IMG/VR virus record: IMGVR_UViG_3300032331_002637
Location: 1 to 64,000 of that record
Reading direction: 5' to 3' (one strand)
DNA: 64,000 bases
DNA from: a virus
A program made the position numbers and the translations under genes. Shown one piece after another: positions 15,933 through 23,979 of the stretch; position 1 is the first letter of the stretch, and each line of letters opens with the position of its first letter. Under the pieces are notes generated by a model. That model ran no database searches, had not been told where the DNA came from, and saw nothing but the letters and a program-made list of their open reading frames with translations.

Positions 15933-17047
15933 ATTTTTGTAATATCACCCGTGTATATGTGATCAACATCTTCTCTAGAAACTGCTAATCTGATAGCTGG
16001 CACATTCCCTGTAGCCTCTATTCTATGAATTCTATTTTTTTCTATAAAAACTATATCGCCTTCTTTAACATGTTTATTTACCCCCTCTATTTCAAATATC
16101 CATTCGCCTTTAATAATTAGCCACCATTCGTTCCAATCTGCATGATAATGTCTTCTATTACCTTCTCCTGGATTTTGACATATTAGACAAGCGCTGTTGC
16201 TTTCAGTATTTACTAATCTTTTACTCCATGATTTTTGGTCCATTGAATTTATAACATCATATATGTTTAAAATCTCTTTATTCGAATCATTTAAATCGTT
16301 ATATTCTACACCATCTTTAGCCAATATACTAGGAACGTCATTTTCTTTATGAAAATCTATAGAATCTTTTTCTTTCCTTTGTATATGTTCTGCTATTATT
16401 TCTGCAATATTAAAATCTTCTTCGTTGTCAATGTCGACTGTTGAAAATCCTTTTAATTCAAAAGTGTCCTTTGGATAATCTCCCCCGTGATATGCAGCTC
16501 CATACATTTTCATGTTTTTCTTGTATTCTTCTGTGGTCCATGCCATTAATGAACATGCATAAGCTTTTATGGGTTCTAAATCTTGTGAAGGTGGTGTTAT
16601 CTTAGTGGGATCAAAGTTAATAGGATTATCTTTATAAATAGATTCTATTTGTACATTTTTAACTGATATTAATGTATTAACATCTCCTTTTTTAATTCTT
16701 TCGACAAATGCTATTATTTCTTCCGGGGTAATAAAAGGTGAAGTTGGTAATATTTGAACTAAAATATCACAATCTACTTTATAAATAAACTCTTGAGCAA
16801 AATGATCATTTGTAGCATCATCGCTTGAGAGATGCTCTGGCCTTTTATGAAATTTTATACCGCTTTTTTCTGCAATTTCTTTGAATATATCAGACTCTGA
16901 ATTTATGTATATTTCATCAAAAACACCGGATGCTTTAACTGCATCAATTGGATATTGAATTAGTTTTTTGCCTAATATCTTTCTAAGATTTTTTTTAGGA
17001 ACTCTTTTGCTACCCATTCTTGCGGGAATCATTGCTACTATTTTCAT
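15929..17047 (-). CDS. NeuA-type CMP-ulosonate synthetase fused to a C-terminal cupin
   Basis: Residues 1-225 match NeuA-type cytidylyltransferases: MIPARMGSKRVPKKN (6-20, CTP-binding loop), RP at 69-70, and STVDIDNEEDFNIAE (202-216) with metal-binding Asp residues. The IPAR-x-GSK-x-x-x-KN form is nearer NeuA/PseF/LegF than KdsB. Residues about 265-372 form a cupin with H300-x-H302, E307 and H341 as a likely metal site. The first domain activates an ulosonic acid (sialic-acid-like or Kdo) with CTP; the cupin may isomerise, sense or modify the sugar. Fusion of these two is unusual. It heads the minus-strand island, with its promoter presumably in 17048-17098. Confidence 0.78.
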   Translation of the reverse strand: MKIVAMIPARMGSKRVPKKNLRKILGKKLIQYPIDAVKASGVFDEIYINSESDIFKEIAEKSGIKFHKRPEHLSSDDATNDHFAQEFIYKVDCDILVQILPTSPFITPEEIIAFVERIKKGDVNTLISVKNVQIESIYKDNPINFDPTKITPPSQDLEPIKAYACSLMAWTTEEYKKNMKMYGAAYHGGDYPKDTFELKGFSTVDIDNEEDFNIAEIIAEHIQRKEKDSIDFHKENDVPSILAKDGVEYNDLNDSNKEILNIYDVINSMDQKSWSKRLVNTESNSACLICQNPGEGNRRHYHADWNEWWLIIKGEWIFEIEGVNKHVKEGDIVFIEKNRIHRIEATGNVPAIRLAVSREDVDHIYTGDITKI

Positions 17048-17098
17048 ATGTAAGTAATTTAGTTTATATATTTTACTCGAAACCTATATGATTATTTC

Positions 17099-17752
17099 AT
17101 GTATAATAATAAAAAAAATAATATGAACTTAAATAAACAAGAAGATGAGTACAACTGGAAAAATTACACTCCGGAATATTCCGATCAATTAATAGGAATG
17201 GTTAAAAACGAGGGTTTTGATTTTTTTGTAAAAAACTACGAAATAATTAACGACAGCCCAGTTTTTCATGATAATTTAGTTAGTAACTGGAAAGAAATAT
17301 ACTCTCTTATTTATAAAATAAATCCTAAGAGTATTTTTGAATTCGGGTGTGGTGCTTGTTATCATTTAAGAAATATTATGACATTATGCCCTGATATTAA
17401 AGTTTCTGGAGCGGATTATCTAGGAACACAGATAGAATTCGGTAAAGAATTTATTCCAGAGGGTATGGAATTTCCTAAAAATGTATCTGTTAGAGATTTA
17501 ACAGAAGATGTATCAGATATACCTAAAGCAGAATTAGTCTATTCACAAGCAGTAGTTATGCACTTAAACTCAGAGAAGGCTGTAAAAATGATGCAGAACA
17601 TGGGTGAGGTAGCAGAAAAATATATAATAATGGTTGAGGGCGTAAGGAATCACGAGAATTGGTATGAGCTTGTTAATTATGCTTTACCAGATTGGAAAAT
17701 GACTTTAACTAATAATTACATTGATTACGGTATAATATTAGAAAGAAAATGA
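17099..17752 (+). CDS. Class I SAM-dependent methyltransferase (217 aa)
   Basis: SIFEFGCGACYHLRNI is SAM-binding motif I, and VSGADYLGTQ supplies the acidic ribose contact. ELVYSQAVVMHL is motif IV, typical of small-molecule methyltransferases of the Methyltransf_11/23 group. The ATG at 17099 gives 217 aa; a second in-frame ATG at 17123 (MNLNKQEDEYNW) follows a run of A/T much like other leaders in this genome and may be the true start. It opens the second forward run of the sugar cluster, divergent from the NeuA-cupin gene, and overlaps ColD-like by four bases. Substrate is unknown, likely a sugar. Confidence 0.72.
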   Translation: MYNNKKNNMNLNKQEDEYNWKNYTPEYSDQLIGMVKNEGFDFFVKNYEIINDSPVFHDNLVSNWKEIYSLIYKINPKSIFEFGCGACYHLRNIMTLCPDIKVSGADYLGTQIEFGKEFIPEGMEFPKNVSVRDLTEDVSDIPKAELVYSQAVVMHLNSEKAVKMMQNMGEVAEKYIIMVEGVRNHENWYELVNYALPDWKMTLTNNYIDYGIILERK

Positions 17753-18918
17753 AAAATGTAAAATTGGTATCAGACACAATATCAAAAAATGATATAGAAA
17801 AACTAGTGACGTGGATGTCACAAGATGATATACCACAATTAACAAAAGGTCCTTTAACAATAAAATTTCAGAATGACTTCTCTAATTTTTTAGGTGAAGA
17901 TTTAAGAAGCTGTTTTATTAATTCGGGATCATCTGCTATTCTTTTATCTCTTCTTGCTCTTAAGATAAAGAACAATATAAAAAAAGTTGTTGTACCTTCA
18001 GTTTCTTGGGCAACGGATTTAAGCAGTCCTATGGTTCTTGGATTAGAAACTATATTGTGTGATTGTAACTTACAAGATCTATCATTAGATCTGGACAAAT
18101 TAGAAAAAATCTTTCAGGAAGAAAGTCCAGAGGTTTGTATATTAGTTTCTGTATTAGGATTAGTGCCTGATATGGAGCGTATAATGAGTCTTTGTAAGAA
18201 ATATAGCGTTATTCTTTTGGAAGATGTTTGCGAGAGCTTAGGATCAAAATATAAAGGTGATTACCTTGGAACTTTTGGTCTTATGTCATTCTTTTCTTTC
18301 TATTATGGTCATCATATAAGTACCATAGAGGGAGGAATGATTACAACAGAAGATAAAAACATGCATGATATTTTAGTTTCTATACGTAATCATGGATGGG
18401 ATAGAGATTGGAGTGAGGATCTAAAAAAAGAATATCGAGAGAAATACGGAATTGATTCTTTTTCTAGCATGTATGCTTTCTATTTTCCTGGACTAAATCT
18501 CAGATCTACTGATCTTCAAGCATTCCTAGGAATAAATCAGATAGAAAAAATAGAACCTTTTTCCTCAGTTAGAAATAGAAACTTTCTTAAATATTCGGAA
18601 CTTATAAAAGAAAACTATTTGAACGTTAATCAGAGAGATGGCGATTTCGTTTCTAATTTCGCTTATCCTGTAGTACACTCAGAAAGAGCTTCAATCATTG
18701 CTAAGATTAAAGAGCATAATATAGAAGTTAGACCTCTTATTGCAGGATCTATGGCTAAGCAACCATTTGCAACAGGGGTTAATAAAAAATATGGAACTGG
18801 TAATTCTGATATAATTCACGAGAAAGGATTTTATTTACCTAATCACCAGGATTTATCTTTAGAGCAGGTTGAGTTCATTGCATCTTTGGTTAATTCAGAA
18901 AAAAATAATTTAAAATGA
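17749..18918 (+). CDS. colD: ColD-like GDP-4-keto-6-deoxymannose 3-dehydratase (DegT/DnrJ/EryC1 fold)
   Basis: The protein has the DegT aminotransferase fold: [15 protein letters not shown] (57-71), [15 protein letters not shown] (156-170, PLP ring contact) and [17 protein letters not shown] (181-197). In ordinary members a Lys stands six residues before the EGG glutamate and forms the PLP aldimine; here that position is His188. The same Lys-to-His change defines ColD (His188 in the E. coli enzyme) and RfbH, which remove the C3 hydroxyl instead of transaminating. With gmd immediately downstream, the expected product is GDP-4-keto-3,6-dideoxy-D-mannose, the precursor of colitose. Four-base overlaps on both sides indicate coupling. 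An unusual sugar aminotransferase is less likely. Confidence 0.78.
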   Translation: MKNVKLVSDTISKNDIEKLVTWMSQDDIPQLTKGPLTIKFQNDFSNFLGEDLRSCFINSGSSAILLSLLALKIKNNIKKVVVPSVSWATDLSSPMVLGLETILCDCNLQDLSLDLDKLEKIFQEESPEVCILVSVLGLVPDMERIMSLCKKYSVILLEDVCESLGSKYKGDYLGTFGLMSFFSFYYGHHISTIEGGMITTEDKNMHDILVSIRNHGWDRDWSEDLKKEYREKYGIDSFSSMYAFYFPGLNLRSTDLQAFLGINQIEKIEPFSSVRNRNFLKYSELIKENYLNVNQRDGDFVSNFAYPVVHSERASIIAKIKEHNIEVRPLIAGSMAKQPFATGVNKKYGTGNSDIIHEKGFYLPNHQDLSLEQVEFIASLVNSEKNNLK

Positions 18919-19922
18919 AAAAAGCTATAATAACAGGAGTTAACGGGCAAGACGGAAGTTATCTTGCTGAACTCCTTCTCGATAAAGGATATGAAGTACA
19001 CGGTACTATTAGAAGATCCTCATCTTTTAATACATGGAGAATAGATCATATTAGATCTCATGAAAATTTTCATTGGCACTATGCTGATGTTACAGATCCT
19101 GTATCTATTAGTAACCTTATATCTAGAATAAAGCCAGAAGAATTTTATAATTTAGCTGCTCAAAGCCATGTTAAAATTTCTTTTGAAATTCCTTACTATA
19201 CAGGACAAGTTGATGCTATAGGAACACTTAATGTACTTGAAGCAATAAGAACGCATTCGCCAATTACTAAGCTTTATCAAGCATCAACATCAGAACTTTA
19301 TGGAAAAGTTCAAGAAATACCACAGAATGAAAATACACCTTTTTATCCAAGAAGCCCTTATGGAGTTGCTAAGCTTTATGGATTTTGGATAATAAAAAAC
19401 TACAGAGAAGCATACGACATATTTGCATGCAACGGAATTCTTTTTAATCACACATCGCCAAGAAGAGGAGAAAACTTTATGGAGAAAAAGATTGTAGATT
19501 CTCTTGTAGCTATTCACAAAGGGGGTAAAGAAATTCTTAAGCTTGGGAATCTTGATGCTAAAAGGGATATTGGTCATGCTAAAGAATATGTTGAAGGCAT
19601 GTGGAGAATGCTTCAACAAGAAACCCCCGAAGATTTTGTTCTTGCTACTGGTATGTGTTTTTCTGTAAGAGAAATAGTTGAAACCGTTTATCAAATTTTA
19701 GGTAATAAAATAAGATGGGAAGGGGAAGGACTAGAAGAAAAAGGTTTAGATGTGGAAACTGGAAAAATCGTAGTTTCTATAGACCCTAAATATTTTAGAC
19801 CTTCGGAGGTTGATCTACTAATTGGTAATCCTAAAAAAGCTAAAGATATTCTTGGGTGGGAAAGTAATAGCACAATTGGGGGAATTTTAGAAGAGATGGT
19901 TAACGAGCAAATCAAAAAATAA
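18915..19922 (+). CDS. gmd: GDP-mannose 4,6-dehydratase
   Basis: This is a textbook Gmd: [16 protein letters not shown] (NADP-binding loop), [27 protein letters not shown] (T125/S126/E127), [12 protein letters not shown] (Y149/K153) and [11 protein letters not shown]. Length (335 aa) is close to other short Gmd proteins. It converts GDP-D-mannose to GDP-4-keto-6-deoxy-D-mannose, the shared precursor of GDP-L-fucose, GDP-colitose and GDP-perosamine. It overlaps the ColD-like gene by four bases and shares one base of its stop with the KdsD-like start. It feeds both the Fcl/ColC-like enzyme at 6568 and ColD. Confidence 0.95.
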   Translation: MKKAIITGVNGQDGSYLAELLLDKGYEVHGTIRRSSSFNTWRIDHIRSHENFHWHYADVTDPVSISNLISRIKPEEFYNLAAQSHVKISFEIPYYTGQVDAIGTLNVLEAIRTHSPITKLYQASTSELYGKVQEIPQNENTPFYPRSPYGVAKLYGFWIIKNYREAYDIFACNGILFNHTSPRRGENFMEKKIVDSLVAIHKGGKEILKLGNLDAKRDIGHAKEYVEGMWRMLQQETPEDFVLATGMCFSVREIVETVYQILGNKIRWEGEGLEEKGLDVETGKIVVSIDPKYFRPSEVDLLIGNPKKAKDILGWESNSTIGGILEEMVNEQIKK

Positions 19923-20509
19923 TGGACTATAAAGGTTTAATTGAAAAAGAAATAGAGTATTTAAGAAAGATACCAACCGAAAGAATTGGCGATATAGTAA
20001 GAATAATAAATTCAAATCTAAAAAGCGGAAGAATAATAACTTCCGGTATGGGAAAGGCAGGACAAGTTGCTAATACCTTTGCAACTACACTCTGCTCTAC
20101 AGGAACCCCTTCTTTTTTTCTACATCCTGCAGAAGCTCAACATGGAGATCTTGGTATGATAATGCCAGGAGATATAATTATAGTTTTTAGTAACTCAGGA
20201 AAAACTAGAGAAGTTATAGAGCTTATAGAACTTGTACATTCTTTAGAATATAATAATATTATATTTGGTGTTATAGGAAAAAGAAATGCTCAATTAGATC
20301 TAATATTTGCAGATTATATTGAATTTGGTGAGGTGGAAGAAATATGTCCTCTTGGATTAACACCAACCACTTCAACAACTTGTATGTCAGTTATTTGTGA
20401 TCTTATGGTAGTTGGAATAATGGCTAATAAAGAATTTACCAAAGAAGAATACGCAAAATTCCATCATGGCGGATATTTGAATTTAAAGGCTAAAGGAATT
20501 TCTAATTAA
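19922..20509 (+). CDS. kdsD: D-arabinose-5-phosphate isomerase, SIS domain only (KdsD/KpsF type)
   Basis: The SIS domain carries TSGMGKAGQVANTFATTLCS, PSFFLHPAEAQHGDLGMI and VFSNSGKTREVIEL, all diagnostic of KdsD/KpsF/GutQ. ICPLGLTPTTSTT and KFHHGGYLN near the end are also family-specific. Length is 195 aa, lacking the two C-terminal CBS domains of the E. coli enzyme (328 aa); SIS-only A5P isomerases are known from Bacteroides. The enzyme interconverts ribulose-5-phosphate and arabinose-5-phosphate, the first committed step to Kdo. KdsA- and KdsC-like genes are in the same cluster. Confidence 0.88.
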   Translation: MDYKGLIEKEIEYLRKIPTERIGDIVRIINSNLKSGRIITSGMGKAGQVANTFATTLCSTGTPSFFLHPAEAQHGDLGMIMPGDIIIVFSNSGKTREVIELIELVHSLEYNNIIFGVIGKRNAQLDLIFADYIEFGEVEEICPLGLTPTTSTTCMSVICDLMVVGIMANKEFTKEEYAKFHHGGYLNLKAKGISN

Positions 20510-20527
20510 GATAATTTAATAATAGAA

Positions 20528-20986
20528 ATGAATAAAACGATAGGAATTACTTGCTCTACTTTTGATCTTTTACATACTGGACATATAATTATGCTAGAGG
20601 AGTGTAAAAAATACTGCGATTATTTAATATGCGCAATACAAGTTGATCCCTCATTAGATAGAATTGGAAAAAATAAACCAGTGCAGTCTTTAATTGAAAG
20701 GTACATACAATTAGATGCTGTTAAGTATGTTGATAAGATTATACCATACACTAATGAGAAAGAGCTTGAATTAATATTTATGTCATTAGATTTAGACGTT
20801 AGAATTATAGGTGAAGAATATAAGGATATAGATTTTACAGGTAAGAATATTTGTATAAAAAGAAATATTAAATTAATATACAATAAAAGGGAGCATAATT
20901 TTTCTACAACTAATTTAAGAAAATCAATATACTTAAATGAATTAAATAAAGAATTAGAAAAAAATAATAAGCCGGATGGAAATTAA
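20528..20986 (+). CDS. Cytidylyltransferase-like nucleotidyltransferase (TagD/HldE-C type)
   Basis: GITCSTFDLLHTGHIIMLEE contains the T-x-G-H (HxGH-type) nucleotide-binding motif of small nucleotidyltransferases such as glycerol-3-phosphate cytidylyltransferase (TagD) and the C-terminal domain of HldE. ICAIQVDPS and a C-terminal STTNLRKS (the family I-S-T-T-x-I/L region) agree with this. Length (152 aa) fits. Family members activate polyol or heptose phosphates with CTP or ATP. Together with the GmhA-like gene at 11977 it could serve a heptose branch, but a glycerol- or other polyol-phosphate donor is equally possible. It overlaps the KdsA gene by 11 bases. Confidence 0.78.
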   Translation: MNKTIGITCSTFDLLHTGHIIMLEECKKYCDYLICAIQVDPSLDRIGKNKPVQSLIERYIQLDAVKYVDKIIPYTNEKELELIFMSLDLDVRIIGEEYKDIDFTGKNICIKRNIKLIYNKREHNFSTTNLRKSIYLNELNKELEKNNKPDGN

Positions 20987-21764
20987 ATATAATAAGATTC
21001 TTATAGCAGGTCCTTGCGTAATTCAAAGTTGGGACACTTGTTATGAGATAGCTATTGAAATTAAAAGATGTGCACTTCTGTATAATTTTACACCTATCTT
21101 CAAAGCAAGTTTTGATAAAGCTAATAGAACTTCGTCTAATGGATTTAGAGGCGTTGGTATAGATAAAGGATTAGATATACTATCTAAGATCAAACAGAGG
21201 CTAGATATACCTGTTATAACGGATGTACACGAAACTGAACAAGTTGAGCAAGTAGCATCAGTTGTGGATTACTTACAAGTTCCTGCTTTTTTGTCTAGAC
21301 AGACAGATCTTATTGAAGCATGTGCTAAAACAGGATTACCTGTGTTAGTTAAAAAAGGACAATTTCTTTCTCCTGAAAGTTGTAAATTCATTGAGGATAA
21401 ATTTTACAAAGCTGGGGGTACACAATTACTAATAGGTGAAAGGGGTAACAGCTTTGGGTATAATGATTTGATAGTTGATGTCACATCAATTTCTAGATTA
21501 AAAAAATCCTGCGAAAATTCAAAGATTATAATGGATTGCACACACAGTCTGCAAAGACCCAATGGAATTTACGGAAAGACAGAAGGGAGAGGTGATATGA
21601 TCGAAGAGATGGTAAAATATGCTTCAGTAATGAATGCTGATGGAATATTTATAGAAACACATCCATACCCAGAACTCTCCCCGTCGGATTCTGAAAATAT
21701 GTTAGAACTTAGTAAATTTGAAAATATAATAAAAAAATCAAGATCGATATATGATACCCACTAA
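20976..21764 (+). CDS. kdsA: 3-deoxy-D-manno-octulosonate-8-phosphate synthase
   Basis: KdsA motifs run in order: ILIAGPCVIQS, FKASFDKANRTSSNGFRGVG, VITDVHETEQVEQVASVVD, LQVPAFLSRQTDLIEA, VKKGQFLSPE, GERGNSFGYNDLIVDV, MDCTHSLQRPNG and GIFIETHPYP. Length (262 aa) is normal for KdsA (about 270-285). It condenses arabinose-5-phosphate with phosphoenolpyruvate to Kdo-8-phosphate. CTHS has Cys before the THS triad, where many KdsA have DATHS; this hints at, but does not prove, which metal class it belongs to. It sits after KdsD and the nucleotidyltransferase, and its end overlaps the next GT2 gene by 14 bases. Confidence 0.93.
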   Translation: MEIKYNKILIAGPCVIQSWDTCYEIAIEIKRCALLYNFTPIFKASFDKANRTSSNGFRGVGIDKGLDILSKIKQRLDIPVITDVHETEQVEQVASVVDYLQVPAFLSRQTDLIEACAKTGLPVLVKKGQFLSPESCKFIEDKFYKAGGTQLLIGERGNSFGYNDLIVDVTSISRLKKSCENSKIIMDCTHSLQRPNGIYGKTEGRGDMIEEMVKYASVMNADGIFIETHPYPELSPSDSENMLELSKFENIIKKSRSIYDTH

Positions 21765-22467
21765 ATTAATGGATATAGTGATTGTTAGCTATGCTAAAGA
21801 TGACTACTGTAAGGGTTTAACTGAAAATTGTATAAAGTCAATTCTAGAGTCAGAAAATTATTCTGAGAAGCTATTTAATATAATTGTTGTTGAATCTGAA
21901 CCTGGTGTAAAATGGGAACATCTATCCGATATAGTTCACACATTTGAAGCTCCTTTACCTTATGGTTATCACAAATTTCTTAACTTTGGTAGAAAGCAGG
22001 GAAATTCACAATTCGTTGCTCTCTGTAATAATGATTTAGAATTTAAAGAAAAATGGTTTACTAATATAATGAAAGCATCTGTTATGGAATCTGATGTCAT
22101 ATCATTTTCTCCTATATGTCCGATGACTCAGACAATTTACGAGATATACGAGCACTCAGGAAATATTGAAGGATACGAAATAAGAAAACATATATCTGGA
22201 TGGTGTATAATACACAAGAGGGAAATTTATAATATAATTGGGGATCTTGATGAAAGATTTCATCATTGGTTCTGTGATAATGATTATTCAATGGAGCTTC
22301 AATATCATGGACTTAAACACATGCTTGTCACTGATTCAATTGTGATACATCACGATAAAAATATAGGAAAAACCACAGAAAGAGTTATAACTGATAGAAA
22401 TCAGATGTATGATATGACTAGTGGTTCTTTGCCTATCTTTCAAGAAAAATGGAGAAATAAAATATAA
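21751..22467 (+). CDS. Family 2 glycosyltransferase (238 aa)
   Basis: MDIVIVSYAKDDY (from the in-frame ATG at 21769) is the first strand of a GT2 domain. NIIVVES follows, then FVALCNNDLEF (a DxD-equivalent NND), then HISGWCIIHKREIYNIIG and FHHWFCDNDYSMEL, the acceptor and catalytic-base region of rhamnosyltransferase-like GT2 enzymes. The first ATG at 21751 lies inside kdsA; the one at 21769 is also plausible. It would add a sugar to the surface glycan; donor unknown. It has no membrane helix. Confidence 0.75.
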   Translation: MIPTKLMDIVIVSYAKDDYCKGLTENCIKSILESENYSEKLFNIIVVESEPGVKWEHLSDIVHTFEAPLPYGYHKFLNFGRKQGNSQFVALCNNDLEFKEKWFTNIMKASVMESDVISFSPICPMTQTIYEIYEHSGNIEGYEIRKHISGWCIIHKREIYNIIGDLDERFHHWFCDNDYSMELQYHGLKHMLVTDSIVIHHDKNIGKTTERVITDRNQMYDMTSGSLPIFQEKWRNKI

Positions 22468-22477
22468 AATATAAAAT

Positions 22478-23101
22478 ATGAAAAGATATGAAATGATCAA
22501 CCGTGTTATCGAATCAAAAGGATACACGAATTATTTAGAAATAGGAGTGAGAGACGGTGAATGCTTCAAAGAGATTTGCTGTAAGAATAAAACCGGGGTG
22601 GATCCTAATCCCACTAGTGATCATACAACACATATAATGACTTCTGACGATTTCTTTTATGAATTAGACGAGAATTCTATGTTTGATGTGATATTCATTG
22701 ATGGGTTACACTTAGATCATCAAGTAAATAAAGATATTGAAAATTCATTAAAGCATTTAAAAGAAGGTGGAACTATACTTCTTCATGATTGTAATCCACC
22801 AACTAAATATCATGCTGCAGAATCCCCTGTTTATTCTGCACCTGCTAACGGTGATTGGAATGGTACTGTGTATCTTTCCTTGATTAATTTAAGATTATAC
22901 AGAAATAATTTGAGATTAAGAACGGTGGATTCTGATTGGGGAGTTGGCTTATTAACAAAAGAGACGAGCGAGACTTTAAATGCTTTTCCTAATGATGCTA
23001 TGTCATGGGAATTCTTTTACGAAAACCGACAAGAAATACTCGATTTAGTTACAGTTGATGAATTTATTAATCTTTATCCTGTCAATCTTCTAGTTGACTA
23101 A
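22478..23101 (+). CDS. Class I SAM methyltransferase, Methyltransf_24-like (207 aa)
   Basis: NYLEIGVRDGECFKEI is SAM motif I, KTGVDPNPTSD holds the ribose-binding acidic residue, and FDVIFIDGLHLDHQVNKDIE and GGTILLHDCNPP match the motif IV and V region of Methyltransf_24/TylF-like proteins. HDCNPP could provide a metal-binding site as in metal-dependent O-methyltransferases. It closes the sugar cluster, 10 bases after a glycosyltransferase. The C-terminal third (SPVYSAPANGDWNGTVYLSL) is often seen in uncharacterised phage and bacterial glycan methyltransferases. The substrate is presumably a sugar residue. Confidence 0.72.
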   Translation: MKRYEMINRVIESKGYTNYLEIGVRDGECFKEICCKNKTGVDPNPTSDHTTHIMTSDDFFYELDENSMFDVIFIDGLHLDHQVNKDIENSLKHLKEGGTILLHDCNPPTKYHAAESPVYSAPANGDWNGTVYLSLINLRLYRNNLRLRTVDSDWGVGLLTKETSETLNAFPNDAMSWEFFYENRQEILDLVTVDEFINLYPVNLLVD

Positions 23102-23138
23102 TGAAATTATTCCAATTTATTAGAGTATAAAATTTATT

Positions 23139-23399
23139 ATGAAAATAGAAAATGGTTATAAACTATGTTTGACTAAAGAAAAAGGCAAGACTAAAATAGA
23201 GATAACTAGGCATAAAAATCCAGTAATGGATAATATTTTAATAATAAACAGCATAGGAAGTACAAGATACGAAGACACATGGATAATAGAGAAAGATTTA
23301 GATGGATGGTTATCCAGTTTAAAAAATGAAGGTTTTACTGAAATAAATATAAACGAGGATGTGGAATCTCCTAAAGAAAATAATAAGAAAAAAAAATAA
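23139..23399 (+). CDS. Small hypothetical protein (86 aa)
   Basis: I do not recognise this 86-aa protein. It is beta-rich by eye at the N-terminus (MKIENGYKLCLTKEKGKTKI), then has a short helix (DLDGWLSSLKNEG) and a strongly charged tail ending KKKK. It follows the sugar cluster after 37 bases and precedes another unknown gene by one base. Position suggests it belongs to the small-gene group leading into the tail module. No function is proposed. Confidence 0.55.
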   Translation: MKIENGYKLCLTKEKGKTKIEITRHKNPVMDNILIINSIGSTRYEDTWIIEKDLDGWLSSLKNEGFTEININEDVESPKENNKKKK

Positions 23400-23400
23400 G

Positions 23401-23979
23401 ATGGAAAACATAGAAGAAATCGATATTGAGTACCTTGATAAAGAACTAAGCCCTTTTGTTTATAAATGGACCAAAGGAGATAACGATGGGGAAATATGTG
23501 AATATGAAAACTTATTTAAAGATCCAACTACTGGAATTATTTGGATAAACTTTAGAGGTGGTAGTAGAATTAATTATTTATTATTAAATGATTTTATGCT
23601 ACAGATAGAACCTTCAGCGGTTAAGGAAGAAGCTATAGAGCAATTAGCAAATCTTCCAATGAGAAATGTTATGCTTTCTGATAATAAATCTAAAGTTACA
23701 CTTCCTGATAATCCTATTGTTTCTTTATTACAGAAACAAAAGCCAAACTGGGTCGAGGTTGGTATTAATCTTAAATTGAATCTACCTACTAAGAATCTTT
23801 ATAATGTATTAACTAGCTCTTTTGAAGATGCGGAAGAAGAAATTATAGAATTTGTAGTGAGGGATCTTGATATAGAATTAATTAAAGACAGTTTGAGGAT
23901 AAATATAAAAGATATATATAATAAAAGTAATGGAACTTTACGAAAAAGCGGATCCCAAGATAATACAAAAGACGGGTAA
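23401..23979 (+). CDS. Hypothetical acidic protein (192 aa)
   Basis: I place the start at ATG 23401 (MENIEEIDIEYLDKELSPFV), one base after the previous stop; the frame extends upstream but only through the end of the previous gene. The protein is acidic, with a helix-rich C-terminal half (SSFEDAEEEIIEFVVRDLD). Its last 50 bases overlap the Nudix gene in another frame. No family was recognised. Position just ahead of the baseplate genes is compatible with a tail-assembly accessory role, but this is only context. Confidence 0.55.
   Translation: MENIEEIDIEYLDKELSPFVYKWTKGDNDGEICEYENLFKDPTTGIIWINFRGGSRINYLLLNDFMLQIEPSAVKEEAIEQLANLPMRNVMLSDNKSKVTLPDNPIVSLLQKQKPNWVEVGINLKLNLPTKNLYNVLTSSFEDAEEEIIEFVVRDLDIELIKDSLRINIKDIYNKSNGTLRKSGSQDNTKDG

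Noticed and set aside
17749-18918. Ordinary DegT-family sugar aminotransferase (perosamine or QuiNAc4N type)
   Set aside because: The PLP lysine position is His, which transaminases of this family do not tolerate, and it sits with gmd as in colitose clusters.
19290-19694. Open minus-strand frame of 134 codons
   Set aside because: It lies entirely antisense to the well-supported gmd gene and has no recognisable protein features.
3244-23101. Bacterial capsule or O-antigen locus from a host chromosome rather than a phage
   Set aside because: The cluster is flanked closely by capsid-targeted and baseplate genes, shares their AT-rich base use and leader style, and lacks flippase, polymerase, ligase or export genes. 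A chimeric assembly cannot be excluded without reads.
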